Shown: positions 50,814 to 60,521, numbered from the stretch's first letter. The stretch is 64,000 nucleotides of DNA from Achromobacter xylosoxidans (GCF_001457475.1 NZ_LN831029.1:3534001-3598000), one strand, 5' to 3'. Notes: generated by a model from the sequence alone, not told the origin. Made by a program: numbers and translations.

Positions 50814-53498
50814 TCAGGTCAGGCGGTAGCGAAAGTCGCCGTTCTTGCCGGCCGTGACGCGGATGCGCGCAATCGCCTCGCCCTGCGCCATGCGGCCCAG
50901 CACCTGTTCGGCGATCTGCGGCAACAGCGTGCCGTTCAGGATGTGGTCGACGTTGCGCGCGCCGGTGTCGACCTCGGTGCAGCGCGCCAGCACGGCCTCG
51001 ACCAGCGCGTCGTCCCAATCGAACACGGCGCGGTGGTTGGCCTGCACCCGCTCGGCGATGCGGGCCAGCTTCAGGCCGATGATGCGCGCCAGGGCGTCGT
51101 CATCCACCGGGTAGTAGGCAATGGTCTTCATGCGGCCCAGGAAGGCGGGCTTGAAGGCCTTGTACAGCTGCGGCGCCAGCAGTTCCTGCAAGGCGTCCGG
51201 ATCCGGCCGTTCCTCGGCGGTCTTGTTCAGGCAGGCCTGCATGATGGTCGACGAACCGACGTTGGAGGTCAGGATGATGAGCGTGTTGCGGAAGTCGATC
51301 TCGCGCCCTTCGGCATCGTCCATGACGCCCTTGTCGAACACCTGGAAGAACAGCTCCAGCACGTCGGGATGGGCCTTCTCGATCTCGTCCAGCAGCACCA
51401 CGCTGTAGGGCTGGCGCCGCACGGCTTCGGTCAGCACGCCGCCTTCGCCGTAGCCGACGTAGCCGGGCGGCGAACCTTTCAGGCCCGAGACGCTGTGGGC
51501 CTCCTGGTATTCGCTCATGTTGATGGTGACCAGCTTGCGCTCGCCGCCGTACAGGATGTCGGCCACCGCCAGCGCGGTCTCGGTCTTGCCCACGCCGGAG
51601 GGGCCGACGAACAGGAACACGCCCTTGGGCTTGTTCGGGTCTTCCAGGCCGGCGCGCGCGGTGCGCACGCGCTGGGCGATGGCGTGCAGCGCGTGATCCT
51701 GGCCGATCACGCGTTCGGCCAGCAGCGGCTGCAGTTCCAGCACGGTGCGGATTTCGTCGTTGACCATGCGGCCCAGCGGGATGCCGGTCCAGGCCGAGAC
51801 GATCTCGGCGATCACCTGCGCATCCACGTAGGCCGGCACCAGCGGCGCCTCGCCCTGCAGGGCGCGCAGTTGCTGCTGCAACTCGGCCAGTTGCACCTGG
51901 GCGGGCGTCGGCTCGGCGGCCTTGCCGCCGCGGCGCTTGCCGGTGGTTTCGGACTCGGGTTCCTGGCCCGCGGCTTCCAGCTCTTCGCGCAGCGCGTGGA
52001 TCTGCCGCACCAGCTCGCTTTCCTGGGCCAGGCGCGCCTCGGCGTCGGCCAGCTGCTGGCGGGTGGCGGCCATCTCTTCGTCCAGTTCGCGCAGGCGGGC
52101 CGATTGCGCGGCGCCGGCGGCGGCCTCGCGGCGCAGGGCGGCGCGCTCGGTTTCCTGGCGCGCCAGGCGGTGGCGGGCGTCGTCGATCAGGGCCGGCGTG
52201 GCGCTGCGGCCCAGCGCCACCCGGGCGCAGGCGGTGTCCAGCACGCCGACGGCCTTGTCCGGCAGCTGGCGGCCGCTGATGTAGCGGTGCGACAGGCGGG
52301 CGGCGGCGACGATGGCTTCGTCCAGGATGCGCACGCCGAAATGGCTTTCCATCAATGGCGCCATGCCGCGCAGCATGCTGGCGGCCAGCGTCTCGCTGGG
52401 TTCTTCCACCTTGACCACCTGGAAGCGCCGCGCCAGCGCGGCGTCCTTTTCGAAGTACTTCTTGTATTCGCTCCAGGTGGTGGCGGCGATGGTGCGCAGT
52501 TCGCCGCGCGCCAGCGCCGGCTTGAGCAGGTTGGCCGCATCGTTCTGGCCGGCCTGCCCGCCCGCGCCGATCATGGTGTGGGCTTCGTCGATGAACAGGA
52601 TGATGGGCGTGGGGCTTTGCTTGACCTCGTCGATCACGCTTTTCAGGCGGTTCTCGAACTCGCCCTTGACGCTGGCGCCGGCCTGCAGCAGGCCCATGTC
52701 CAGCGTGCGCAGCGCCACGCCGGCCAGCGCCGGCGGCACGTCGCCGGCCACGATGCGCAGCGCCAGGCCTTCGACCACCGCGGTCTTGCCGACGCCGGCC
52801 TCGCCGGTCAGGATGGGGTTGTTCTGGCGCCGCCGCGTCAGGATGTCGATCATCTGCCGGATCTCGGCATCGCGGCCGATCACCGGGTCGATCCTGCCTT
52901 CGCGGGCGCGCTCGGTCAGGTTGGTGGTGTACTGGTCCAGCGCCGGCGTCTTGGACAGCGCGGCCGCGGGCGTTGCGGCCTCGCCCTGAACGGCGTCGTC
53001 GCCCAGCGCCACCGATTGGCCGGCCTCTTCCGAGCCGGCCGTCAGGGCCGCGAAATCGTGCTTCAGCTCTTCCAGCCGGAACGACTCGAACAGGCGCGAG
53101 CCGCGCCGCGCCAGCGCCGCCAGATCCGGCTCGGTCAACAGCGCCAACAGCAGGTGGCCGGAACGGATGCGGGTCGTCTGCGTGTCCAACGAGGCGATCA
53201 GCCAGGCATGCTCGAACAGGCGCGGCAGGTGCGGCGAAAACACCGGGGTGCGGGTATTGCCGTTCTTGAAGCCGCGGATCTCGGCGTTCAGGTCGGCCTC
53301 CAGCACCGAGGCCTCGATGCCGCTGCGGCGCGCCACGATGCTGAAATCGCTGGCGGGCTTTTCCAGCAGCGCCAGGAACAGGTGTTCCAGGTCCACCTCG
53401 TAGTGGCCTTGCGCCATGCACAGGCTGGCGGCGCGCTCGGCGGCCTGGCGGCAGGTCTGGTTCAGTTTCCCGATCAGGGTTTTCAGGGGAGTGGCCAT
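50814..53498 (-). CDS. clpV: ClpV/TssH AAA+ ATPase of the T6SS
   Basis: An 894-residue ClpB-family ATPase. The N-domain (1-160) recognises the sheath. The first AAA+ module has Walker A GEAGVGKT (about residue 234) and Walker B IILFIDEAHTMIGAGG. A shorter middle coiled coil (about 410-520) follows. The second AAA+ module has GPSGVGKT (about 632) and VVLLDEIEKAHPDVLE. It disassembles contracted TssB/TssC sheath for reuse. The position after tssG and before vgrG is canonical. Confidence 0.95.
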   Translation of the reverse strand: MATPLKTLIGKLNQTCRQAAERAASLCMAQGHYEVDLEHLFLALLEKPASDFSIVARRSGIEASVLEADLNAEIRGFKNGNTRTPVFSPHLPRLFEHAWLIASLDTQTTRIRSGHLLLALLTEPDLAALARRGSRLFESFRLEELKHDFAALTAGSEEAGQSVALGDDAVQGEAATPAAALSKTPALDQYTTNLTERAREGRIDPVIGRDAEIRQMIDILTRRRQNNPILTGEAGVGKTAVVEGLALRIVAGDVPPALAGVALRTLDMGLLQAGASVKGEFENRLKSVIDEVKQSPTPIILFIDEAHTMIGAGGQAGQNDAANLLKPALARGELRTIAATTWSEYKKYFEKDAALARRFQVVKVEEPSETLAASMLRGMAPLMESHFGVRILDEAIVAAARLSHRYISGRQLPDKAVGVLDTACARVALGRSATPALIDDARHRLARQETERAALRREAAAGAAQSARLRELDEEMAATRQQLADAEARLAQESELVRQIHALREELEAAGQEPESETTGKRRGGKAAEPTPAQVQLAELQQQLRALQGEAPLVPAYVDAQVIAEIVSAWTGIPLGRMVNDEIRTVLELQPLLAERVIGQDHALHAIAQRVRTARAGLEDPNKPKGVFLFVGPSGVGKTETALAVADILYGGERKLVTINMSEYQEAHSVSGLKGSPPGYVGYGEGGVLTEAVRRQPYSVVLLDEIEKAHPDVLELFFQVFDKGVMDDAEGREIDFRNTLIILTSNVGSSTIMQACLNKTAEERPDPDALQELLAPQLYKAFKPAFLGRMKTIAYYPVDDDALARIIGLKLARIAERVQANHRAVFDWDDALVEAVLARCTEVDTGARNVDHILNGTLLPQIAEQVLGRMAQGEAIARIRVTAGKNGDFRYRLT

Positions 53499-53517
53499 GT
53501 TCTGGGTTGTCTTGTTC

Positions 53518-54609
53518 TCAGTGGATGGTGTGCAGTTCGTAGCTGGCGTCGTCGCGATCCGACGCCGACGGTTCGGTGCAAAGAAAGGAATTCCAGCCCA
53601 GGCGCGCGCCGCCGCCCTCGGCGTCGCCGCCCAGCGCGCTGCCGGCGACGTCCTCCTTGGCCATCACCAGCCGCACCTCGTATTCGAAGCTGAGCCCGCC
53701 GAACATCGTCAGCAGTTTCTCCAGCGCCTGGGCGCGGGCGCCGCCGGGCAGGAAATCGGCGAACGCCGAACTGGACAGCGGGCCGATCCACAGCCGGATG
53801 CGCAGGTCGCGCTGCCAGATGCGCTCGCCCGCCATGGCGGACACGCCCAGCACCGCGCCGGGACGGCCCAACTGGGTGCGGTTTTCGGGCGGCACGTGGT
53901 ACCAGCGGCCGACGAACTGTTCGACCCGCAAGCTGACCTGGAAATAGTCGGCCAGCACCCGCTGCAGGTACGCGGCCGACACCGGCCGCTGCCGCGCCGC
54001 CGCCGCGTAGTGCGCCAGCGATTCGTCGAACACGCGGCCCTCGCCGGCATGCAGGCGGTCGCGCAGCGCCGGATGCCCTACCCCGCCCAGCGCCAGCAGC
54101 AGCGGCAGGTAGTGATGGTCCTGTTCGGTCTCGTGCCGCAGCGGCATGCGGTACTTCTTCCAGGCCGCGTAGAACAGCGCCGCGGCCCGGTTCGAGAAGA
54201 TGTCGAAGAAGGCGCGGGCGCCACGGTCGCGCGTGGCGCTTTCGCGGTGGCTCAGGATCTCGGAGTAATGCAGCGGCAAGGCGCCCTGCCCGCCCAGCAG
54301 GCCGAAGAAGGCCGGCTCGATCTCCACCCGTCCCAGCGTGCCGGCGGCCAGCGCCGCCAGTCGCGCGTCGGCGTCGTGCAGGGCCTGGCCGTTCTTGTCG
54401 AAGGCGGTCAGCCCCGCGATCTCGCTGGCCGGAAAACCCAGCGACGACGAGTTGACGAAGCGCAGGTGCGCCGGCACGGCATTCCTGGCGCGCGTGCCTT
54501 CCTGGCGTGCGAACCACAGTTCCAGCACCCGCACGGCCTGGAAGAACTTGAAGCGCTGCGGCTCGGCCAGCAGCGATTCGATTACGCTAGGATCGCGTCG
54601 CCGTTGCAT
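53518..54609 (-). CDS. tssG: TssG baseplate protein
   Basis: A 363-residue protein of the TssG family. It starts MQRRRDPSVIESLLAEPQRF followed by KFFQAVRVLELWF, and contains PAFFGLLGGQGALPLHYSEI, the family hallmark, and RAAALFYAAWKKYRM. It pairs with TssF in the baseplate wedge. ATG 54609 is preferred over GTG 54618. It overlaps tssF by 28 bases, so the two are coupled. Confidence 0.93.
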   Translation of the reverse strand: MQRRRDPSVIESLLAEPQRFKFFQAVRVLELWFARQEGTRARNAVPAHLRFVNSSSLGFPASEIAGLTAFDKNGQALHDADARLAALAAGTLGRVEIEPAFFGLLGGQGALPLHYSEILSHRESATRDRGARAFFDIFSNRAAALFYAAWKKYRMPLRHETEQDHHYLPLLLALGGVGHPALRDRLHAGEGRVFDESLAHYAAAARQRPVSAAYLQRVLADYFQVSLRVEQFVGRWYHVPPENRTQLGRPGAVLGVSAMAGERIWQRDLRIRLWIGPLSSSAFADFLPGGARAQALEKLLTMFGGLSFEYEVRLVMAKEDVAGSALGGDAEGGGARLGWNSFLCTEPSASDRDDASYELHTIH

Positions 54610-56420
54610 GGGGGACACCGTAGGATTTCTTCCGCGCCGCGGCGCGACAGCACCACCAACTGCACGAAGCTGTTGGCGTGCACGTAAAGGCCGAAGAAGC
54701 GGTTGAGCACCGCCACGAAGGCATGCAGGCTGGTGCCCACGAAGTTTTCTTCATTGATCGTCAGCCGGATCTCGATGCCGCGCACGAAGGTCGCGAACGG
54801 CTCGCCCGGCATCCAGTGGGTGGCGGGCTTGTAGTCCAGCCCCACCAGCCCTTCGATCTGGCGCGCGGCCACCGCCGCGTGCGACAGGTCGTACAGGCGC
54901 AGGGTTTCCTTCAAGGCCGGCAGGCCGCTGTGCACCAGCGACAGGTGGTTCAGCGCCAGGTGCGAGATCAGGCGCCAGTGCGCCGCGCGGCCCTGCTGGA
55001 AGCGGTGCGTATGGGTCGGGCGGCGCAGCATGCGGATCTCGCGCGCCACCGAGCCGCCTTCCAGGAACAGGTCGCCGCCGGGCTGGCCCACCGCCAGGTG
55101 CGACGGCAGGTCGCGATTGGTGCAGGTCAGCTCCAGGCTCAGCGTTTCGGTCTGCGGCAGGGCCGGATTGAAGTCGATGTCGACGATGGACATCTCCATT
55201 TCGTAGCCCGGGCTGCGCTCGGCCACCATCGAATCGCGCCGCGCGGTCCAGTAATGGCTGGCGCCCTCGGGCGTCTCGCCGTGGTGCAGCGAATAGAACG
55301 GCCGGAACTCCACCACCGAATCGCCCTGCGCGTTCTGCCGCACCAGCCGCACGCGGTCGATGGAATAGACCTCGTAGCCGTAGGCCCGGCGCGCATCGGC
55401 CACCACCGGGTAGGAGGCCGCCGCATGCGTGACGCGGATGGGATCGGCGCGCTGCTCGAACAGGTTGATCACCGGCGTGCAGCCCAGCCGGAAGTTGTCG
55501 GCCGAGGCCGATTCCAGCAGGCGCGCGGTATTCGAATCGGCGCGCAGCCCCTTGACCGGCAGGTGCAGCGTGAATTCGCGCAGCGGCCCGACCGCGCGCC
55601 GCAGCGCCGCCAGGTCGATGTCGACGAAGTTGAATTTTTCGGAAAAGACGAAGTACTCGGCCAGCAGCCGGTAGGCCGGATGCGAGCTGGCCGGAAAATC
55701 GATCAGCGCGTCGTCCTCGGCCAGTCCCACCTGGGCCAGCGGCACGTCCGGCAGCCGGTTCCAGCGGCCGGGTTGGGTCTCGATGTAGGCCGCCGCGGTG
55801 CGCAGGAACAGGCAGTCGCGCAGCGCTGCCACGAACGACGGCTCGCCATGCAGATAGACCCGCAGGCGGTCCACGGCCAAGGTGGCGAAGCTCTGCGTTT
55901 CGGCCAGGCAGGCCAGCGTCAGCGACAGGCGGCCGGTCACGCCCGGCGGCAGTTGCGTGGCCGATGGCGCGTTGGCGGTCGAGGCGAACGTGGCCTGGCG
56001 GATGGCCACCGGCGCCAGCGTCACGTCGTAGGCCGTGCGGAAGCGGCAGGCCACGCCGCGCACGGCGTGCGATTTCAATTCGGTGCCCCGCGCCACGCGC
56101 ACCGGCGCGGTCAGTTGGGCCGCCACCCCGCCCATGTCGAACTGCGCGATCGAACACGCCGGAAACGGCCGCAGGTAATGCGGATACATCACTTCGAACA
56201 ACGCTTCCGTGAATTCCGGATAGTCGTCGTCCAGCTTCTTGTTGATGCGCGCGCCCAGCAGGGCGAATGATTCGATCATCCGCTCGACGTGCGGATCCTC
56301 GCAGGTCTCTCCCGACAGCCCCAGGCGCGCGGCGATCTTCGGATAGCGCTGGGCGAAATCCCGCGACGAGCCGCGCAGGAACCCCAGCTCGCGTTCGTAA
56401 TACGGCAGCAGTTCTTCCAT
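54582..56420 (-). CDS. tssF: TssF baseplate protein
   Basis: A 612-residue TssF protein. It begins MEELLPYYERELGFLRGSSR, with DPHVERMIESFALLGARINK and YPEFTEALFEVMYPHYLRPF all diagnostic. It forms the wedge of the baseplate with TssG, TssE and TssK. A GC hairpin (GCCGGCGG-CTGG-CCGCCGGC, 56434-56453) stands just before its strong ribosome site (GAGGAAGGGAAAG). This may influence initiation. Confidence 0.94.
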   Translation of the reverse strand: MEELLPYYERELGFLRGSSRDFAQRYPKIAARLGLSGETCEDPHVERMIESFALLGARINKKLDDDYPEFTEALFEVMYPHYLRPFPACSIAQFDMGGVAAQLTAPVRVARGTELKSHAVRGVACRFRTAYDVTLAPVAIRQATFASTANAPSATQLPPGVTGRLSLTLACLAETQSFATLAVDRLRVYLHGEPSFVAALRDCLFLRTAAAYIETQPGRWNRLPDVPLAQVGLAEDDALIDFPASSHPAYRLLAEYFVFSEKFNFVDIDLAALRRAVGPLREFTLHLPVKGLRADSNTARLLESASADNFRLGCTPVINLFEQRADPIRVTHAAASYPVVADARRAYGYEVYSIDRVRLVRQNAQGDSVVEFRPFYSLHHGETPEGASHYWTARRDSMVAERSPGYEMEMSIVDIDFNPALPQTETLSLELTCTNRDLPSHLAVGQPGGDLFLEGGSVAREIRMLRRPTHTHRFQQGRAAHWRLISHLALNHLSLVHSGLPALKETLRLYDLSHAAVAARQIEGLVGLDYKPATHWMPGEPFATFVRGIEIRLTINEENFVGTSLHAFVAVLNRFFGLYVHANSFVQLVVLSRRGAEEILRCPPCNGDAILA

Positions 56421-56473
56421 CTTTCCCTTCCTCGCCGGCGGCTGGCCGCCGGCGCCCGCGTGCGTTTATGTTG

Positions 56474-56959
56474 TCAGGCGGCCGCCGCGGCCTTGGCCCA
56501 GCCCTTGCTGACCGAATACTGCAGCGTCGACGGCTGCAAGGTCGCGTCGAACGTCACCGGCTCATGGGCCGGGCCGACGTCCAGCATCGCGGTGATCGCG
56601 AAATACAGCACCGAGGTGGCGCGGCTGTCGACCTGGAGCACCACGCGCACGTGCGTCAAGCGCGGCTCGTGGCGGGCGATGGCCTGCTCCAGCGACCGGC
56701 AGATGAATTCCCGGTCGTAGTGGCTGGCCAGGCTGAGCCCGGAGAAATCCGACAGCCCGTAGGTCAGGATCGACCGCTGGCAGTTCGGATAGCGCTTGAG
56801 CGACTCCTCGGTGAAGACCATGCGGGTATTGAGCAGGGCCTCGATGTCGCGCGCGACGGTTTCCTTGATTTCCTCGACGGACAGGCGCCGCAGCGCGTGC
56901 GGCGCCGGGCCGTCCCCGTCGAACAGCTTGTCGAACAGGCTGGGTTCGAATCCCTTCAT
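56474..56959 (-). CDS. tssE: TssE baseplate protein (gp25-like)
   Basis: A 161-residue gp25-like wedge protein with SLFDKLFDG, DIEALLNTR and YPNCQRSILTYGLSDFSGLS as family motifs. It starts sheath polymerisation at the baseplate. ATG 56959 is used: AGAGG lies eight bases before, and the GTG at 56962 is weaker. An attenuator-like hairpin lies between hcp and this gene. Confidence 0.93.
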   Translation of the reverse strand: MKGFEPSLFDKLFDGDGPAPHALRRLSVEEIKETVARDIEALLNTRMVFTEESLKRYPNCQRSILTYGLSDFSGLSLASHYDREFICRSLEQAIARHEPRLTHVRVVLQVDSRATSVLYFAITAMLDVGPAHEPVTFDATLQPSTLQYSVSKGWAKAAAAA

Positions 56960-56976
56960 CACGGACCTCTTTCAGG

Positions 56977-57004
56977 AAAACCGCGGCCCGGGGACGAGCC
57001 GCGG
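56977..57004 (-). terminator. Attenuator-like hairpin between hcp and tssE
   Basis: On the minus strand CCGCGGC (57004-56998) pairs with GCCGCGG (56987-56981) across a ten-base loop, followed by TTTTCC. It sits 26 bases after the hcp stop and 18 bases before tssE. A partial terminator here would let hcp be made in excess of the downstream structural genes, as fits its role as the bulk tube subunit. Confidence 0.6.
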
Positions 57005-57029
57005 CCTTCGCCTTGCCGCGCGGTCGGGA

Positions 57030-57533
57030 TCAGACCGAGTAGGTCTTGTCGTTCTTGGTCAGGCTCCAGGCGCCCTGGGAATTGCCGCCCTGGTTGCCGC
57101 CGACCTTCTGCTGCGTGTACTTCCACTGGACCGCGGCGTACTTCAGCGAGAACGATTCGTGCGGCAGGCCTTCGCTGACCACTTCCGGCGCGACGCGCGA
57201 GATGATCACGTACTTGAGCTTGATTTCCAGGTACTTGACGCGGTTGCCTTCGCCGTCGGCGCGCAGGAAGTCGATGGTCACTTCGTCAAAGGTCGTGCCG
57301 CCCGAAGCGTGCTGGTAGAGCAGCGGGCTGACCACGTCCAGGTCCTTGGTGAAGACCATTTCGCCATGCTCGGTGCGCTCGGCGGTGTGGCCGCCCGAGG
57401 TCGAGGCGGTGGCCGACCGCGGCTGGATGATCTCGTGGCGCCACGAGCCCACTTCGATCCAGTCCGGGTGATCCTTGTCCTGGGACTCGCCCTTGAGCGC
57501 GGGATTGCCGAATTTGACGTAGATGTCCTTCAT
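57030..57533 (-). CDS. hcp: Hcp/TssD tube protein
   Basis: A 167-residue Hcp protein starting MKDIYVKFGNPALKGESQDK. Conserved blocks are WIEVGSWRHEIIQPRSATAS, HGEMVFTKDLDVVSPLLYQH and FSLKYAAVQWKYTQQ. Hexameric rings of it stack to form the inner tube and can carry small effectors. It lies between tssC and tssE, which is usual in this type of cluster. Confidence 0.95.
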   Translation of the reverse strand: MKDIYVKFGNPALKGESQDKDHPDWIEVGSWRHEIIQPRSATASTSGGHTAERTEHGEMVFTKDLDVVSPLLYQHASGGTTFDEVTIDFLRADGEGNRVKYLEIKLKYVIISRVAPEVVSEGLPHESFSLKYAAVQWKYTQQKVGGNQGGNSQGAWSLTKNDKTYSV

Positions 57534-57573
57534 TAAAGTACTCTCCGGTTAATAGCTTTGGATCAGACGGTCA

Positions 57574-59064
57574 TCACGATTTCTGGGCCTGGGCGGGCAG
57601 TTCCGCCACCAGACGCAGGGAAATCGACAGCTCGTCGAGTTGGAAATGCGGCCGCAGGAACGCCACGGCCCGGAACACGCCAGGACGACCCGGCACTTCG
57701 GCAACCTGCACCGATGCTTCCCGCAGGGGGAATTGCGCTTTCTGCTCCTGGTTCGCGTTGTCGTCCAGCAGCACGTACTGCGAGACCCAGCGGTTCAGGA
57801 AACTCTCGACCGATTGCGCGGACGCAAAACTGCCGATCTTGTCGCGCATCATGGCCTTCAGGTAATGGGCCACGCGCGACACCGAAAAGATGTACTGCAA
57901 CTGCGCCGACAGCACCGCGTTGGCATTGGCGCTGTCGGTGTTGTACTTCTTGGCCTTCTGCACCGATTGCGCGCCGAAGAACGCCGCGTAGTCGGAGTTC
58001 TTGCAGTGCACCAGCGGGATCAGGCCCAGGTCGCTCAGTTCCTTCTCGCGCCGGTCGGTGATGGCGATTTCGGTGGGACACTTGAGCGCGATCTCGCCAT
58101 CGTCGGTCTTGAAGGTGTGGGTCGGCAGGTTCTCGACCAGGCCGCCGCCTTCGACGCCGCGGATCGCCGCGCACCAGCCGAAGTCGGCAAAGGCCGCGGT
58201 CAGGCGTGCGCCGAAGGCCCAGGCGGCGTTGCACCACAGGTACTTGGCATGGTCGGTGCCGTCGACGTCCTCGACGAAATTGAAGCCTTCCACCGAGGTG
58301 CCCTCTTTCGGGTCGTACGGCAGGCGGCCCAGGAAGCGCGGCATGGTCAGGCCGACGTAGCGCGAGTCCTCGGAGTCGCGGAAGCTGCGCCACTTGGTGT
58401 ATTCGACCGTGTCGAACACCTTGGCCAGGTCGCGCGGGCGGCCCAGGTCGGCGAAGCTGTCCAGGCCCAGCAGCTCGGGCGAGGCCGAGGCGATGAACGG
58501 CGCGTGCGAGGCCGCGGCCACGTGCGACATCTGCTCGATGAAGTACATGTCCTCGGGCTGGCGGGTGATCTCGAAGTTGCCCAGCAGCGCGCCAAAGGGC
58601 GAGCCGCCGAAGGTGCCGAATTCTTCCTCGTAGACCTTCTTGAACATCAGGCTCTGGTCGAAGTCGATGGCGGTCTGGAAGTCGCGCACCAGGTCGCGCT
58701 TGGTGACGTTGAGCACCTTGATCTTGAGCATCGGCCCGGTATTGCTTTCCTGGCACAGGTAATGCAGGCCGCGCCAGGTGCTTTCGAGCTTCTGGAACTC
58801 GGCGCCGTGCATGACTTCGCTGAGCTGGGCCGAGATCAGGCGGTCCAGCTCAGCCACGCGGGCGTCGAGCATGGCCGACAGATTGTCCGACACCACCACG
58901 GTGCCCTTCATGACTTCGCGCGCCAGTTCGCCGATCAGGTCCTTGGCGCGATCGTGTTCGGCAGTGGATTTGGCCACCCGGCTCTGCTCGACGATCTGGT
59001 CGAGCAGGCCCGAGTCGGCGGCGGCCGGGGCGGCCGCGTTCTGCGCGGCGGCGGAATTACTCAT
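57574..59064 (-). CDS. tssC: TssC sheath large subunit
   Basis: A 496-residue sheath protein. The core WRGLHYLCQESNTGPMLKIK, FGTFGGSPFGALLGNFEI and FLGRLPYDPKEGTSVEGFNF are TssC hallmarks, and the C-terminal SVQVAEVPGRPGVFRAVAFL completes the fold. It forms the contractile sheath with TssB around Hcp. Its ATG overlaps the tssB stop by eight bases. Confidence 0.95.
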   Translation of the reverse strand: MSNSAAAQNAAAPAAADSGLLDQIVEQSRVAKSTAEHDRAKDLIGELAREVMKGTVVVSDNLSAMLDARVAELDRLISAQLSEVMHGAEFQKLESTWRGLHYLCQESNTGPMLKIKVLNVTKRDLVRDFQTAIDFDQSLMFKKVYEEEFGTFGGSPFGALLGNFEITRQPEDMYFIEQMSHVAAASHAPFIASASPELLGLDSFADLGRPRDLAKVFDTVEYTKWRSFRDSEDSRYVGLTMPRFLGRLPYDPKEGTSVEGFNFVEDVDGTDHAKYLWCNAAWAFGARLTAAFADFGWCAAIRGVEGGGLVENLPTHTFKTDDGEIALKCPTEIAITDRREKELSDLGLIPLVHCKNSDYAAFFGAQSVQKAKKYNTDSANANAVLSAQLQYIFSVSRVAHYLKAMMRDKIGSFASAQSVESFLNRWVSQYVLLDDNANQEQKAQFPLREASVQVAEVPGRPGVFRAVAFLRPHFQLDELSISLRLVAELPAQAQKS

Positions 59065-59581
59065 TGCTGCCTCCCTTGCCGTCCTTGCCGGCTTCGCTGG
59101 TCAGTTGCTGCAGTTTTTCCGTGCTGCTGAGCACTTCGCCCAGCAGGTCTTCCAGCTTGTCGTTGCCGGCCAGCTTGTTGCGCAGGTCGGCCAACTTGGT
59201 GCGGATCTCCAGCAATTCCTTGAGCGGTTCGATCTGCTGCACCACGGCCTCGGGGCGGAAGTCCTCGATCGAGCGGAACTTCAGGTCGACGCCGAAGGTG
59301 CCGCCCTCGTCGGTCAGGCGGTTCTTCACGCGGTACGCGGCGCGCGGCTCGAGGCCGCGCATCACGTCGTCGAAGTTGTCGACGTCGATATTGACGAACT
59401 TGCGGTCCTTCAGGCGCGGCAGCTCGGCTTCCGACTGCGCGCTGAAGTCGCCCACCACACCCACGACGAAGGGCAGTTCCTTCTGCTCGATCGCGTCGCC
59501 CTTCTCGACGTCATAGGTCAACTGGACGCGCGGCGGGCGTACTTTCTGGAGTCTTTTCTGAACGCTTTCTTTCTTAGCCAT
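59057..59581 (-). CDS. tssB: TssB sheath small subunit
   Basis: A 174-residue protein with the TssB motifs SVQKRLQKVRPPRVQLTYDV, KELPFVVGVVGDFSAQSEAE, LKDRKFVNIDVDNFDDVMRG and FRSIEDFRPEAVVQQIEPLK. It forms the small half of the sheath dimer. It is the first sheath gene in the minus-strand operon, 67 bases after the lipoprotein gene. Confidence 0.95.
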   Translation of the reverse strand: MAKKESVQKRLQKVRPPRVQLTYDVEKGDAIEQKELPFVVGVVGDFSAQSEAELPRLKDRKFVNIDVDNFDDVMRGLEPRAAYRVKNRLTDEGGTFGVDLKFRSIEDFRPEAVVQQIEPLKELLEIRTKLADLRNKLAGNDKLEDLLGEVLSSTEKLQQLTSEAGKDGKGGSNE

Positions 59582-59648
59582 GGGGGCTCCAAGCGGATGC
59601 GTATTGACGAAGGCGAGCGGTCCCGGCCAGCCGGGTCCGGCGGGCCGA

Positions 59649-60365
59649 TCAGGGTTTGAGGAGATTGCCGAACGGATCCGGCGCGCGGCCCGCGGGAGGG
59701 GCAGAAGTCTGGGCCGGCGGCGTGGCGCCGCCGGATTGAGCCGGCTTGGCCGCGGCGCCGGCGTTGGCGGCCGGCGTGCCGGCCGAAGGGGTCACCGCCG
59801 TACCGGTGGCGGGGGTGCCCGCGGCGGGCGTGCCCGTGGCGGCTGCGCTGTCGTTGCGCGGCTTGGGCGGCGGGCGCGTGCCGCCGCCGCGCGGCGGCTT
59901 GCGGCCCTCGGGGAACAGCACGTCCTGGCCCAGCGTTTCACGCATGGCGGCGGCCAGCGCCACCGCGTCGCTGCGGGCGTTGCCGGCCAGCAGCGCGTCG
60001 GCGCGCAGGTCGGCCAATGATTGCATGGCGACTCGCAGGCCGCCCACGGCGCGCACGGTCTTGGCGGTGAAGTCGTTCGAGTCGCGATTCAGCGCTTCGT
60101 CGGCGGCAACGATCGCTTCCCCGTATTTCTGCTCATCGAAGCGGATCTTGGCGATGTACGACCAGGGTTCGCCGCGCGACGGGTTGCGCTGCGCGATCTC
60201 CTGGAATTGGGCCACGGCCTCGTCGCCCCCCTTGTTGGCCAGCGTCTCGGTGGCCTGGGTGATCGACTGCTTGTATTCAGCGTCCGTCTGGGGCTTGTTG
60301 GTGGTGGCACAACCGGCCATTAACGCCACCATGCCACCTATGAGGAAATACCGGGAAAGTTGCAT
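59649..60365 (-). CDS. T6SS-associated TPR lipoprotein
   Basis: A 238-residue lipoprotein. The signal sequence has a lipobox LMAGC (Cys19). Two to three TPR-like helical pairs follow (AEYKQSITQATETLANKGGD, GEPWSYIAKIRFDEQKYGEA). The C-terminal 90 residues are Pro/Ala/Thr-rich and disordered. Lipoproteins with TPR repeats precede tssB in several betaproteobacterial T6SS clusters, but I do not know an assigned symbol. It should sit at the outer membrane or periplasmic face. It is the first gene of the minus-strand operon. Confidence 0.75.
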   Translation of the reverse strand: MQLSRYFLIGGMVALMAGCATTNKPQTDAEYKQSITQATETLANKGGDEAVAQFQEIAQRNPSRGEPWSYIAKIRFDEQKYGEAIVAADEALNRDSNDFTAKTVRAVGGLRVAMQSLADLRADALLAGNARSDAVALAAAMRETLGQDVLFPEGRKPPRGGGTRPPPKPRNDSAAATGTPAAGTPATGTAVTPSAGTPAANAGAAAKPAQSGGATPPAQTSAPPAGRAPDPFGNLLKP

Positions 60366-60521
60366 TTTTTGGGCACGTGTCTGATGTAACCAAGGGCCGC
60401 GTATTTCAACAACTTTTTGTTAGTACACCACTACAGAGGATTACGTCATGTAACTTGCGTCGAAATGTCGTGCAACGTGCCGTCATCTGTATGTTGTCGC
60501 AATCATCCGGTATAAAGAGCC
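60366..60521. promoter_or_regulatory. Divergent promoter region of the two T6SS operons
   Basis: 156 AT-richer bases lie between the lipoprotein gene (minus) and tssJ (plus). A TATAAA at 60510-60515 precedes the tssJ ATG by only six bases, so it is unlikely to be its sole promoter unless the message is leaderless. No clear TTGACA is placed correctly. AACAACTTTTTGTTAGT (about 60406-60422) is a weak dyad. I see no sigma-54 box. Confidence 0.4.

Noticed and set aside
50673..53693. 1,006-codon plus-strand open frame opposite clpV
   Set aside because: Shadow of the ClpV gene; no ribosome site or recognisable motif.
60510..60515. TATAAA as the tssJ promoter -10 box
   Set aside because: Only six bases from the start codon and no -35 at proper spacing; kept as a remark only.
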